A DNA stretch of 64,000 nucleotides, taken from the NCBI GenBank assembly GCA_946811695.1, contig OX328124.1:60156754-60220753 (forward strand), given 5' to 3'. The DNA comes from Gonocerus acuteangulatus. Lineage: Eukaryota; Arthropoda; Insecta; Hemiptera; Coreidae. The notes below the pieces were generated by a model. That model was not told the DNA's origin and did not search any database. It was given only the letters and a program-made list of their open reading frames with translations. A program made the translations under genes and the position numbers. Below are positions 43,460 to 55,400 of the stretch, one piece after another. Position 1 is the first letter of the stretch, and the number at the start of each line of letters is the position of its first letter.

Positions 43460-43680
43460 ATATAAATTGTTTTCTTGGTCTTCGTATCCTAATAAAACTA
43501 TTTTTTTATTTATAAGAAGAAGCGTTTTATTTTCACCGACGCATTTGTTTCAATTCCAAGCCTAAAATACATTTGCTTGTAAACAAAAGTTAGTTTCATT
43601 AAGATACCAAGACCAAACCTTGACCGCGATCTATCTTCGCGGTCAACGATCTCCTCTTAATGAAATCAAATTTTTCCTTT
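43460..43680. mobile_element. Penelope-like or foldback terminal pair
   Basis: TTCTTGGTCTTCGTATCCTAAT at 43470-43492 is mirrored by ATTAAGATACCAAGACC at 43599-43615. A second palindrome follows (GACCGCGATC...TCGCGGTC with flanking TTTCATTAAG and CTTAATGAAAT, 43594-43668). It resembles the fragment at 27840-27900. Confidence 0.45.
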
Positions 43681-45714
43681 CGCTTCGGAAGCATTCATTC
43701 ATTGGTTCATTGGTTCATCCATCCAGTTATCGAGCCAAGAGAATGGAAGAGGTTGTATTGCTCGGCTAAGGATTGACCATTCAAGACCTTATCTCATGAC
43801 GCCTATACCTACACACAAGACGTGAGAAATTTGTAATACTGTATACAATGAATTGATCTGCTTTTCTTTTAATAGGCTTTCAACCCTTAAGGTAATTTTT
43901 TTAATGGCGTTAAACGCTTTCAGATCATCATTCACCCGTCTGAACGTTTTGCTGAAAGTAGATAGTCAGTAGACTTGGATCAATAACAAATCTCAAAGAC
44001 CAAAATTATTTCACTTCATATAAAAGTGCCAAAGACAATTTAATAAATCTAGTTGCATATACCATGAATAAGGGCATAACCATTAACGTGCATTTTGATT
44101 GTTTTTATCTTATAATGATCTTTTTGCAAATCCTAAAAAATTGAATCCCTCGTAAGAACATTTACAGATTCCATTATAAGAAGTTTCAAAATAAAACGCA
44201 AACAGTATAAAAAAAACCCCACAGTAGAAAACAAAACAATTATTGAGATCCTAATATCTGGTTTATTGCAATGGAACAGTGTATTCGACAAGACCTCAGT
44301 CGGAATTTTTGTTTGTAAATAAACTGAATTTAGAAGCCGTATAAATTGCTGTCAAAATAGACAAGAGTAGAAATAATAGGACATGAATAGAATGTTGAAA
44401 ATGACAAAGCCAATACATTAGATACAACAAATTCTACCTAAGCCTTATCCTCTACCAGAATCTTTCTTGCACTGACTCCCCTTGCATGTTGTCCTTAGAT
44501 GGTCAATCCATCTCTTTCTATTCAGTCATTCGAACCATAGACTTCTGATGGTAGTATGTGAAAGTAACCTTGACTTCACCTTTTTATCCTAGCACATCAA
44601 GATCTCCGCAAATCATGATGGTAGTCAGTGACAAACGCTTTTAAAAATCAAAATTTCAAGTATTCCTAAAAATCTCCCAAATGACAGGCCTCGTCAACCG
44701 GCAGCGTCTAGGATTTCTATAAGAAAAATTCCATCCCGGTGGAGCTGCCTAAATTTAGCAAGTTCCTTAGCAACGAAATTGTATGTTTGTTTTAAAACTT
44801 GAATCAAATATTAAAATAATAATGATAAATAAATACTTACTATAACTTTGTGTAATTTCGAATGTTATTATTCGAAACATAATTCATGAATCTAAATTTA
44901 ATAAGTGCATTCGTTCAGAAAGTGCTAAATATCCTCGGCAGAGTACGTTTCTACCATTCATCGAATTTAATTTTGAGCAACATCAATGAATGAATAATTT
45001 AAATATATTTATTTTCTAATATCTACATATTTTTATAGCCTGTTCAGATGGATAGCGATTCGAGGGGAAAAGATGTGTGGCCTATATTCCTATAGAGATA
45101 TTCCGTGGAAAAAGTTCCCTCTTTTATGAACTCATCACTGTGACGTTTTCTCTAGAGTTTAAACGCCATCACCCTTGCCGGACCACCAACAGCCGGCACT
45201 GATTCTAAACGAGACATCAGTTATTACTGTTTCACGTAGAGTGTTCTTTGAAATGGGAATTTGCATTAAACTCTCAGAAGTTCGCGCATGTGCACTAAGA
45301 AGTATAAACAGATTGGACTCTCTATTGGATTCTAAAGAGGAATTGACAAAATTATTATAAAAAAACAACAACATAAAAATAAGAAATATTCAACACATTA
45401 GCTCACCAATAAGCGGATTAATAAATATAATTTCAGCAGAGCAATAAAAAGAGAGAAGAATAAATCTAATAATAGAAATCAAGGTTAAAATAATTCTTCT
45501 AACAGTTAAATGTAGCTACGAAGAAATTTTCTGTACCTTGAAATAGATTCGAGATAGTTAAAGATGACATCCCAATTTCACCCATTCAATTTTTCATTAT
45601 TTCTTCCTCTTTGAAAGACATTGTGCCGCAATATTGAGTTTCCTTAGCTTCTGGACGCACTGCAAGGAAAAGAAATCGTGTTAAGAGACAAACACATACA
45701 CACACATATTTATA

Positions 45715-45720
<6 letters not shown>
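43681..45720. other. Non-coding sequence
   Basis: Two overlapping opposite-strand frames at 45159-45374 are unrecognised. No element ends seen. Confidence 0.4.

Positions 45721-45764
<44 letters not shown>
45721..45764. repeat. (TA)n microsatellite
   Basis: Pure TA dinucleotides; gives a spurious IYIY frame. Confidence 0.97.
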
Positions 45765-45767
<3 letters not shown>

Positions 45768-46459
45768 TTTAAGGGGGGATTTTCGGTATCTAGAGGGATT
45801 TTTCAAAAATTATTATATAAGTGCAAACTCAAATCAACTCAGACCTCAAAATATTTCCATTACAATAGTCCAACCATGTACTCACTGGACCACCATTTTT
45901 ATATCCTATGGTACAAAGATTTTCAATAAAACGAAGATATGTGATGATAAATTTATTTAGTATCACGAAGTAAGGAGTTACAACATATTGTCAAAGGAAA
46001 GTAATTTTACTTTAAAACCCCTCAAATTGTACTTGTTGACTCTTGTACTTAGAAAGTGGCATGAAATCACGCGTGAAAGTCCATAGATCAAGAACTCCCC
46101 CTCTGAGGTTGTTAGCTCCAGTTGAAAAAGTTTCCAAGGATTTTCGCAGAAAAGTGAAGCACTCACACCCTTGACCCAGTGACCGGTCAACTGTTCGGAC
46201 CCTCGTCACTCCAGGTCACATCGAACAAAGAGAAACAATCAAGGGACAGCTGGACCTGACTGGAGATCCTTAACGATTGGTTCCACTTCGGAAAGGAACG
46301 TGTTCTCTTTCTAGAAGGTGTTCGTCTGGCTTTCTAGATCTGATGCTATCCAATAGATTTCTGAAGAACGCATTATTACTGGAAGGATTAGTCAGAAAAA
46401 AATAAAAATAAAAGGCTAATCCTTTTTATTTTTTAAGAATTCAATTAATAGTTGGGATC
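45765..46459. other. Non-coding sequence
   Basis: Overlapping minus-strand frames at 45978-46209 are unrecognised. Confidence 0.4.
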
Positions 46460-46790
46460 CAACCAAGAGAAAAATGTCTAATTTGCAAAAAAAGAATATT
46501 GTCTGTAGATTCATTGGTTCCAAAATAAACATAGTTGACCTTGAAATGGCCTTGATTATGAGCCGATATGGCACACAAGACCACATAAGCTCTAGTTACT
46601 TCTTCTTTAACGTCTTCATAGGAAATTTAACCTTCAATTGCTCTTAAACCTGGCGCGATGAGGTGAAACAGACTCCGGATTCGGATTCACCGTGCCGAAA
46701 TACATAAGAATATATGTATGGTGTTTTTGTAAAATACCACCTTTTTTGTGTGCCTGTGTTATCATTACTATTGTTTTTTTTTTGTTTTTT
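46460..46790 (+). repeat. Dispersed repeat family E, copy 1
   Basis: Landmarks are GTAGATTCATTGGTTCCAAA, AGCTCTAGTTACTTCTTCTT, GATGAGGTGAAACAGACTCC, GGATTCGGATTCAC and AATACATAAGAATATATGTA TGG. Other copies are at 47790-48010 (inverted) and 48020-48390. Confidence 0.6.
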
Positions 46791-47789
46791 TTTAATTTAA
46801 TCTGTTTATGCGACAAAACAAAAATGTTCTGTTAATTTATTTATTATTGTTATTTTAATGAGTAGTGTTAGGAACTTTTTAATATTAAGGTGTAGGCTAT
46901 TGTGCAATAAAACCGTTTTATGTATTTATTTTGTCCCAGCTCTGATAATGGTAGGAGGAGCTGCTGAAAACGCTTAGCGTGAAAAATAAACATTTTTGTG
47001 AAGGATTTGGACGTCTTTCATTTTACCGAATCGCTATTTTGTGAAACAAAGTAATTCCTTTTAGAGAGCACCTTCGACGAGAAATGTAGGCTCATTTTCA
47101 TTGAGGACTCGCAATTCATTCAACTAACGGAAATTTACAACGAAAAGAATGCGAGTTAGGGAAAGGCATCAATGAGGAATGTAGTAAGCGTACTGGATGA
47201 AAGGGAAAACCTGATAGGAGATCCCCGTGGTGTATAATCACAGCTTCAGCCTCGACGGATGGACGTGTATTAATGCACCCTGTCACGCGCTCCTCGGCAC
47301 ATTGGGGAATTCATTAGACTTCTCATGGCTAAGAGGGATTTGAATTCTGTCAATAAAACATGACGTCCTATTTACACATAATCCGTCAGACATTTAAATT
47401 TACAAAGTGGTGTCAATTAAGTATGAATGCAACGTGGAGTATTAGTTGGTAGAAAAAGGTTCATTTAGAATGACGCCCAGCATAACATCATGATACCGGC
47501 AGAAGAATATGGCGACATTCTCTCAACAACATAGTCAGAGCAACTATTTCAGTAGGTACTTTTCTCATGGGACCTTGCCTTGGAAATAAATATTTCTTTG
47601 TATTTATCATTTACTTAGGTACTTCGCTTCCTGCTTTTTTTTTTTTTTTTGAGATAATTATCTTTTGACAATCTCCTTTTCATAGCAGAAGTAATTTTAT
47701 GCCATCTCAGGACAGGACAGACCAACTGGCAGATTTGGGCAAAATTGTATTTATAAATATGATTACAAATTTATTTGTACTTCGATTAT
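46791..47789. other. Non-coding sequence
   Basis: No recognised gene or element. A T run lies at 47635-47650. Confidence 0.4.
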
Positions 47790-48010
47790 ATGTAAATATG
47801 ATTGAAATTACACAAGCACACAACAAAAAAAAATGTGGTAATTTCCAAAGACACTATACATATATTCTTATGTATTTCGACACGCTGAATACGAATTCGG
47901 AGTCCGTTTCACCTCATCGCGTCAGATTTAAGAGCATTTGAAGGTCAAATTTCGTAAGAAATCGTTAAAGAAGAATTAACTAGAGCTTCCATGGTTTTGA
48001 GGGTTGCTGA
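47790..48010 (-). repeat. Dispersed repeat family E, copy 2 (inverted)
   Basis: TACATATATTCTTATGTATT, GAGTCCGTTTCACCTCATCG and TTAACTAGAGCTTCCATGG are the reverse complement of the family landmarks. Confidence 0.6.
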
Positions 48011-48019
48011 ATTCTAATC

Positions 48020-48390
48020 CCAGATACGTTTCACCATAACGGCGCAAAATCAAGGTCATTTCAATGACAAATATGTTTATTTTCCAAGAAATGAATCTAC
48101 GGACAAAATTCTTCTTTTTGAGAAATAGATTTATTTGTCCTTGATTTTCCACTGATGGGGTAAAACAGACCTCGGATTCGAATTCAGCGACCCACGATAC
48201 CATGAAAGCTCTAGTTATTTCTTCTTTAACGACGAAATTTGGCCTTAAAATGCTCTTAAACCTGACCTGATGGGTTGAAACGGGCTCCGGATTCGGATTC
48301 ATCGTGTCGAAATACATAAGAATATATGTATGGCGTCCTTGAATAATTACCACTTTTTTTGTGTGTGCCTGTGTTATAATTGAAGCAATA
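48020..48390 (+). repeat. Dispersed repeat family E, copy 3 with one segment inverted
   Basis: The second half (GGATTCGAATTCAG, AGCTCTAGTTATTTCTTC, GAAACGGGCTCCGGATTCGG) runs in the same direction as copy 1. The segment 48045-48110 (TTGTCATTGAAATGACC on the minus strand) is inverted relative to 46500-46560. The 125-codon frame at 47976-48353 is a by-product. Confidence 0.55.
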
Positions 48391-48977
48391 TGGAGCTCAA
48401 ACGTTAATGTTTTTTAACATTAAAACGTTAACAGTTTTATGTTATTAAGCTATAATATAACCGTTGGAAAAAAAATTGGGAGCCACTATAATTAGCAATA
48501 ATAAAAATAATACATAAGAATATATGTATGGCGTCCTTGAATAATTACCACTTATTTTTTGTGTGTGCCTGTGTTATAATTGAAGCCCAATAGTTTTAAA
48601 AACGTAATCCCTTTGCCCATTTTATTTCATTATATAAGTTTTCAACAGAGAAGAATGCCATAGAGTTCAAACTCACAATATTATTCTAGTCCTGGATCGC
48701 CCTTGGCCTCAAATGATATTTACACGATCGTCACGGAGCAAAAATGTGCGCCATTTATCTCATAATAGGAAGAAAGTTCATTCTCGGTGCATTGTATTTA
48801 TTTATTAAATTTGCGCATTCCATTAGGAGGAATGATGCGATGAAGCAATATGGAGCTCAAACGTTAAAGTTTTTTAACATTAAAACGTTAACAGTTTTCT
48901 GTTATTAAGCTGTTATATAACCGCTGAACATTTTTTTAAAAATTAGGAGCCACTATAATTAGCAATAATAAAAATAA
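48313..48977 (+). repeat. Tandem duplication of a 198-bp segment; the two copies differ by 260 bp
   Basis: Copy 1 runs 48313-48510. Copy 2 starts at 48511 with the same TACATAAGAATATATGTATG and follows copy 1 to TGAAGC (48581-48586). It then contains 260 bases absent from copy 1 and resumes at another TGAAGC (48841-48846), continuing to 48977. Junction microhomology TGAAGC suggests a deletion in copy 1 or an insertion in copy 2. Confidence 0.85.
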
Positions 48978-49072
48978 TTGTGGTTTCGTGTACTAACAAA
49001 AACGGAGTGAATTGAAACGTTTTTCACATGATCAGCATTTATTAGAACTAACATTTATAAAGTAGATGGAGA
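48978..49072. other. Short spacer
   Basis: No signature seen. Confidence 0.4.
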
Positions 49073-49200
49073 TAGTTAGCCGCTGTAGAGATACGAAGAC
49101 AGGTATAGTTGGGATTAGCTAGGAGAAAAACGTCAGACTTTCAAAAAGAAATCTGTATTTTGGACGTTTCGACTGCAACAATGGCAGCCTTCTTCAGCTA
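49073..49200 (+). mobile_element. Penelope-like terminus (family D)
   Basis: AGTTAGCCGCTGTAGAGATA, GTTGGGATTAGCTAGGAG and TTGGACGTTTCGACTGCAAC, then GGCAGCCTTCTTCAGC. The GTTTCGAC...CTTCTTCAGC box is the common Penelope-type end motif. Related to 5149 and 61952. Confidence 0.55.
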
Positions 49201-49308
49201 AAAAATATATACAACTTATAAGTAAAGAGAATGTACAAGTAGTAAGTAATAGACAGGCAGAAATGAGCGGAGTATATATATCAATACAATAAATTTTAAC
49301 CAATCTTA

Positions 49309-49370
49309 TTTTTAAAAACAATGAAAATACGGTGGTAGTCCAACTACCGTATTTTCATTGTTTTTAAAAA
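49309..49370. repeat. Perfect 25-bp hairpin, 12-base loop
   Basis: TTTTTAAAAACAATGAAAAT...ACGGT at 49309-49333 pairs without mismatch with 49346-49370, loop 49334-49345. It abuts the start of the inverted family F array. Confidence 0.95.
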
Positions 49371-49935
49371 CCCGGAGTAAACCCCCCCTTCTAATGAACC
49401 GATTTAGTTTATTTTTGCAACAAATATTTACCTGTAGATTACCACTACGAATACCGAGTTTCGTCGAAATATACCAAAAATCACGGCTGGTAGTGGCGAA
49501 TTGGTATTGTGGGTCCGGAGTAAACCCCACCTCCTAATGAACCGATTTCGTTTATTTTTACAACACATATTTACCTGTGGATTAGCACTACGAATACCGA
49601 GTTTCGTCGAAATATACCAAAAATCACGGCTGGTAGTGGCGAATTGGTATTGTGGGTCCGGAGTAAACCCCCCCTTTTAATGAACCGATTTAGTTCATTT
49701 TTATATCTCACTTTTCTCTCTATATTAACACTACGAATACCAAGTTTCGTTGAAATATAACAAATATTACGGCTGACATAGTCAAATAAGTGTTTTGGGT
49801 TCGGGGTAAACCCCCCCTTCCGGTGGACCGACTTTGGTGGTTAACGAACTCGTTCAATCGTTTGCTAATTGAATGCTATATACCAAGTTTCGTGACAAAA
49901 ACCAAAAACTCTGGCCGCTATCGTGTTAACAGACA
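49371..49935 (-). repeat. Inverted copy of the 143-bp repeat array (family F)
   Basis: About four units, with CCGAGTTTCGTCGAAATATA and CGGAGTAAACCCC boxes in reverse orientation to 5455-6165. The inner units closely match units 3 and 4 there. Confidence 0.9.
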
Positions 49936-49959
49936 CATATATATATATATATATATATA

Positions 49960-50011
<52 letters not shown>

Positions 50012-50033
50012 TATATATATATAGATATATATA
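49936..50033. repeat. (TA)n microsatellite
   Basis: About 98 bases of TA with a few G or C interruptions, occupying the position that (TA)n has in the mirror copy at 5388-5454. Confidence 0.97.
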
Positions 50034-50160
50034 AATTTTAACGGGGGTCATTTTCGGTGTCTACTAGGTAGGATCGATAAAGATTTGAAGAAATTTTTCA
50101 AAAATTCTGTCACGAATCCAACCTCAATAGCTACTTTCCTTCGGAGGAAAGTGCTAAAAC
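50034..50160 (-). repeat. Flank shared with 5255-5387
   Basis: ACGGGGGTCATTTTCGGTGT, CTACTAGGTAGGATCG and CTACTTTCCTTCGGAGGAAA are the reverse complement of the sequence before the first array. Homology ends near 50160. Confidence 0.85.
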
Positions 50161-50574
50161 AAATAAAAAAACAGCTTTAGTGTCTCTAGACAAAAAAGGG
50201 TCACTGGAATTCACATCTGTGTGTAGAAAGAGGTAATTCTGAGACTGACGAAGAAGAGTGAAGAGAGGCATGCAATAATACGGAAGAAGTGAGGTGTCAT
50301 TTAGGCTATTTGCATTTTACAACTTGCTTAACAACACTCAAGTAGGAGCTATATTTCCTGAAAGCTCAACTACCAAGGACTATTGAACTAACTAACATAG
50401 TATAAGACCTTTTTGGAAATTCATTGCACACCCTTGTTTCTTGGAATACAATGACCATCTATAAAAACAACACGTGAAATAGCTATATGCAAGCCAACTT
50501 TTTTAAATAAAAAAATATTTAAAGGAAATTGTGGTTTCAGGCGATAAATGAATATATAAAATTTGAGACAAACC
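50161..50574. other. Non-coding sequence
   Basis: Nothing recognised. Confidence 0.4.
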
Positions 50575-51010
50575 TCGAGTATTTTCGGTTTTCGAATTTG
50601 AACTACCGGTGTTTTCGTGATCTATAGGATCTAAATCGTCGACATTCCTCCTATAGGGAGGAATCGCGCTAAAAGAAAAATAATGCTGCTTGCGAATAGG
50701 TTATTCACGGCTGACGTACTGAAATGTGAATTATGTAACACACCATTAGCTGCAAAACAAATATGAAAAAAGAATGACTACTTAGACAAAATTGGGACTT
50801 TCCGGGAAAATGGCTGGCCATTTTCTCCGGAGAAAAGGTAGAAAATATATTAACACTTTCTGGAAAAATAAAAACTTAATTAATAAACACTACTGTAAAA
50901 GGAAGGAAAGAGTGTCATCTTTTGCCAGCACTTTCGTATAGCGTCACCTGGTTGACGTCTTAAGCAGTGTTTCATCCCTATGGGAAGAGAGAAAGCACGC
51001 TAAAACTACC
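50575..51010 (+). repeat. Two family G fragments
   Basis: Fragments at 50575-50670 (GTTTTCGTGATCTATAGGAT, CCTCCTATAGGGAGGAATCG, CGCTAAAA) and 50925-51010 (GACGTCTTAAGCAGTGTTTC, ATCCCTATGGGAAGAG, CACGCTAAAACT). The 250 bases between are not recognised. Confidence 0.45.
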
Positions 51011-51599
51011 AGCAAAATCTCTTAGAGATAATGAACTGTTAGGAAATATGTATTATGATTCTGTGGTGATCTGAATACACGAGAATTGCCTCAATTTCTG
51101 TATTATAAGGCACGCGACATTATTCATATACTAACGACCACTGCGACTCGGCCGAATATATCCGGAGTTCCCTAATCCAAAAAGCAGTATTGACATCATT
51201 CTCAAAGCTTTACTGAGTTTCAGCATGTATGAAAACCGGACATTACCGGCTTATCGAGGTCACCACTTCGCCATAGAGTTTATCATTTCAGACAATTTTC
51301 CATAAAGAATACGTTATCATGACCAATTCTGTATTTCTAGTTCCTCCCCAGATTAATTCAAAAACTCTGTGTATAAGCAGGAAGGATTGACCTACTTATT
51401 TCAGAAGCGGTAGTCCATTGAATTGCAGAGAAACAAAAAAAAAAATTACCTCAATATTTTTTTTAATCAATTAATCTTCCGAAAAACAATAAAAATAAAA
51501 TATCTCGTAAGAATTTATATGCATTGAAAAAAGGGGAAAAACTATATTGAATGGGAATAATATTCCTGCTTTAGCCTGACAGGCAAAAAAGTACAAGAA
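51011..51599 (+). other. Probable eroded LINE RNase H region
   Basis: 51180-51370 translates weakly to HHFAIEFIISDNFP then RIRYHDQF, which could be the Glu and Asp blocks of a LINE RNase H given the LINE C-terminus that follows. This is position-based inference only. Confidence 0.3.
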
Positions 51600-51865
51600 T
51601 TTCCTACCGGAGAAGCACACAAAGAGAGGAAGTTAGGCTTACGTGACTACGGATAGGCCATAAATGGCTCGCGCACAGACAAAACAGGAGAAACGAAGAT
51701 GCATTTCATACAAAGAAGCGTTAACCATTAAACACTTACTGCCTACATAAAAAGATCCAACGCCACGTTCCTACAAGAATTTAATGAATTATTGACCGAG
51801 AGTATCCAAAATCTCGAATAAATGTACACACAATTTAAAAACATAGACATTTACGATAATATTTA
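51600..51865 (+). pseudogene. LINE C-terminal remnant
   Basis: In two frames: LRIGHKWLAHRQNRRNEDAF (about 51645-51705), then after a shift RCISYKEALTIKHLL (51700-51745), then LTESIQNLE and FKNIDIYDNI (51793-51865). These are the successive blocks of the I-group LINE C-terminus: R-L-R-I-G-H-T-x-L-T-H, the L-T-x-K-H-x-L knuckle, and the final F-L-x-x-I-x-I-Y-x-x-I. It is more degraded than the copy at 17590. Confidence 0.75.
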
Positions 51866-52434
51866 ATATATTAGGAGCTATATAGTTGGTTCGGGTAATT
51901 GTTTTTCGTTGCGGAAGCCCACATATATAAATAATAAAATAATTAAGGGAGAGTGAGGTCAATTAAGCCTCGGGCCATTGAACCAGTGGATTAATAAATC
52001 GAAAAAAATGAACTTTCCTCTTAGCATTAGATTCCAATATATGAAACCGTGAAATTAAAAAAAATTGAAATCATTGTTATAAATATATGTTGAAAAACCG
52101 AATGAAGCAGAGACATGCAAGGTGAGATTCTGGTGTTTAGGGTGATGGATCGGAAAGGAAGTTAAGGATAGAAAGGGAAAAGGCTAAAATGGATTGAGTA
52201 GCTCCGGGGAAGAATGTGGCTATTTTCCACAACATACGTCAGATAAGGATATATAAGGATGTGTGGCCTTCTGAAGGACAACTACCCGCAGTACTCACAT
52301 TTGCAGGTACTTTACTCCTTCTTTCTCTCTCTAACACACAAATACACACATTTGAGCAAGTACATACACACAAAAACACGTTAACCACTGCGATATCCAA
52401 AAGAACTCTATCAATGGTAGATTAAGACCACTTT
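51866..52434. other. Non-coding sequence
   Basis: A 69-codon frame at 52216-52425 is unrecognised. CACACA-rich near 52338-52380. Confidence 0.4.
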
Positions 52435-52913
52435 TGAAAAGAGGTTCACCTTGCAGAAACTGCGTCATCTCAGCGCGTTTTCCTTCGTTAGTGTCATTTG
52501 AAAAGCTTAGAATAGAAACAATTACTGTGTTAATGTATTAATCTTTCATTATAATTGTAAAGACACGTAAAAATGTAAAATGAGATCTCAAAGGGATCTA
52601 ATGTGCCACAACAGGAAAATATTCCATTTCCACAGTTTTCTCCAAATGAGATCGCCCTATAAAAAATAAATTAAAATTTGTAGAAAATTTGAAAAACTTT
52701 TGAATAGGTTCTTTACTTTTACTAAGATTTCCCAGCCACTTTCAAGATATACAAGAAGATATCCGAAAATCCCAAGAAAAATATAATTGTTACATTTTCG
52801 TCGACAAGGGTTATAGATATGACCTTGGAAATAGTTTCATTAGATTCCTCACGTACAAGTAATTATGAAACGTGTACCTGAAAAAGTAGAAACGGAAAAA
52901 CGTAAACGTTACG

Positions 52914-52944
<31 letters not shown>

Positions 52945-53015
52945 GCAAGAATTTTGCCCTAAAAGACGCCATATTCCGGTGGACAGAATCTGATGGTTAA
53001 CGAATTTTACCTTTC
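52435..53015 (+). repeat. Dispersed repeat family C, near full length
   Basis: Starts CCTTGCAGAAACTGCGTCATC, TCAGCGCGTTTTCC and runs through ACGTAAACGTTACGAG, a T25 run (52919-52944), TTCCGGTGGACAGAATCTG and GTTAACGAATTTTACC. It aligns along its length with 30915-31535. Confidence 0.7.
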
Positions 53016-54429
53016 AGGTGTATCAGCTTCTTCCAGGAATCGTTAGAAAAAATAAACAAAATTAAAGATTACCAACCTGTGATAAAATATAATACATAAG
53101 ATTAAAATAAAAATAAATTATCAGAGAAGCCAGAATAGTTCCACAGTCGTATAATTGAAGTTCAATCACCTGAAAGCGTTTTACAGTTAATGCCTTATTG
53201 CATTCTGTACATAGTGGTATGTATTGTTTTGTCATTAGTGAGAGTGGGTTAGTCATGTATGTCCAATTCGAAGTCTTGTAAGGAATACTTCTTCTCCCCG
53301 GCAGCTTCTATTGCTAGAGTTTTATGAATGACTTTACTTCCCGAAGCTTGTTGTCGTTCAAATATAACCATTTGTTCAAGTTTACAATTATGATATACTC
53401 ATGTGTAAAATTATTGGAAGATTACTCATATAATAGACTTATTCATACTTTCAACAATTCTTTGGAGTGTGTCACAACTGTGTGAGTGACACAATTTGTA
53501 CCTTGCGGAAAATTCTCAAGCAGCAAGAATCACTTTAAAATATATACGCCAACATAATTAAATGGCAAACAAAATTATAAACATAAAAAATGTGTTCGAA
53601 AAAAAGGCCCGAAGACCGAAATGGATGGTGAGTGTTATTTAAGGGGGGGGGGGGGAAGGAAACATATATTTCTCTCATTGTTTTAAATTTTGATGAAAGA
53701 CATTATGCAGATATGGAATTTCGTTGCATTCTTCTTGTTCAGAAAGGGTTTGCAAATTATCTATGTTTCCTAGAAGTGGGGAAGTCCCCTGTTGGAGGGA
53801 GTGACCCCGGATGACGCCTGACCGGTTGAGGAAAAAGGGTTTCACCAAGCCCTAAATCTCCAACCTGTCACAACAATGGCCAAACACTTGCAAACTATTG
53901 ATGGTACCGTTAGGACCGTTTACAATTTCGCACTCTTTCATGGCAGAAGGGTACTGTTATAGTTTAATTTTAGGCAGTCGGTCCGCTAGGCTCACTGTCC
54001 ACTTTCCAAGAATGACTGCAAGGTTAATAACCGCACGCATTGGTAGTTTTGGCAATTCCTTACTTTTAACATTTGGGCAAACTCTTTGGGGTAAAAACTT
54101 TAATTAAAAATCAAATTTTCATCAGTAGACCTATCCGAGACGATAGCTGAACACATTAGGCTGTAAATTCTTCCTGAACCAAAGCGCAATTTTAACATTT
54201 TGACATATCGCACTAGTACTTCTATAGTGACACAACTCAAAATAAAACTCAACTGAAAATGTGTCATTCTTGCCTATGTAGGGGCCTTAGGGTTAAGACT
54301 GGAAGGGTGAAACAAGTGCCCTCTAGTGCACAAGCTCTGTAGCCAGGTACATACAGTTTTGATAGTTGATAAAGATATATTTACCATGTCATTCATAGCC
54401 GTAACTATGACGGTGTGAATAAACCCGAT
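53016..54429. other. Non-coding sequence
   Basis: Frames at 53062-53256, 53632-53814 and 53898-54107 are not recognisable. A G14 run lies at 53643-53656. Confidence 0.4.
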
Positions 54430-54590
54430 TTTTGAGTAGTCACTTTAGAAATTCTAATGCAATATGTTTACATTATTCACGAAAGATTAAGACAAAACAA
54501 TAACCGTTCTATTCTTAATGACTCTAGGGATAAGAACGGAAACGAGCTAAGATGTCGAAGTTCCTTCCAGATTGTATAGCCTTCCCCAAA
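54430..54590 (-). repeat. Dispersed repeat family C, fragment
   Basis: Minus strand: AAGGAACTTCGACATCTTAG, TCGTTTCCGTTCTTATCCC, AATAGAACGGTTATTG and TTTCGTGAATAATGTAAAC match the first 150 bases of the family. Confidence 0.6.
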
Positions 54591-54689
54591 AAAACTATTG
54601 ACCGAGCACAATAACCAGCTAAATCTGTCCATCTGGAGGAGCTGAATTTACGTAGGACGCAAATTTTGTCCCATACCGGTTCTAATTTT

Positions 54690-55010
54690 TGTTTTGATAT
54701 ACATAGTTTCCAGCTAATGCCAAAGCGATCCCTAAGGAATGAAGAATTATTAAATTACACGCAACTATCGCAGTATTTGCTTTCATGCAAAGAAACTCAA
54801 AATACGTTCACCCAACTACTGATAACGATGTGTTGGAAAAATAACGGAATCATTCCATTAAGAGTGAGGAATTATTTAATTTCACTTATGATTGCAATTT
54901 TTGCTTCCTTGCAATGAAACTCGAAATACATCGAACCCGTCTAATGATGAAGATCTGTTTCGAAAAAAAAGCAAAGGCCATCCATTAGGCGTGGGGGTTC
55001 TCTAGGAACC
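54690..55010 (+). repeat. Diverged family F, two units
   Basis: CATGCAAAGAAACTCAAAATACG at about 54785 and TTGCAATGAAACTCGAAATAC at about 54911, with ATTAAGAGTGAGGA and ATTAGGCGTGGGGGTTCTC boxes. The order matches the 143-bp units. Confidence 0.6.
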
Positions 55011-55400
55011 ATTTTTTTTTAAATAATTGATTCGTGTGTTAATTAATTAACAGAATTTTTTTTTTTTTTTTTGAATTTTAGGACGCCCGTGCCTAAGGTC
55101 GTGGTTTCGATTTCCACTAGGGGTAATGGCTTTTATTTGAACATAAAAGAAAGAATAGCCATAAGCCCATTCCGGGTTCCCTGGATAGAAAACCTATCCC
55201 AAAGTATTTGTTATGTGGATGTTAATATTTTAATAAATAAAAAAGTTTTAATTTTACGTCCACTTATACATACATAACACTTATATAACAACAGATATAT
55301 TCAACGGAAAGAGTTATCTTGTTTTCGAAAAAAATACCTAATAGAAGGTACTATTTACCAAAAACAACTTTTCTTTTTTTTTTTTAAATTGAGCCAGCTT
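55011..55400. other. Non-coding sequence with a B-box-like motif
   Basis: GGTCGTGGTTTCGATTTCC near 55098-55116 resembles a tRNA T-arm and follows a T run (55056-55071). No A box is visible, so a SINE piece is only a possibility. Confidence 0.3.

Noticed and set aside
47976..48353. 125-codon minus-strand frame
   Set aside because: Spans a family E repeat with rearranged segments and is not conserved in the other copies.
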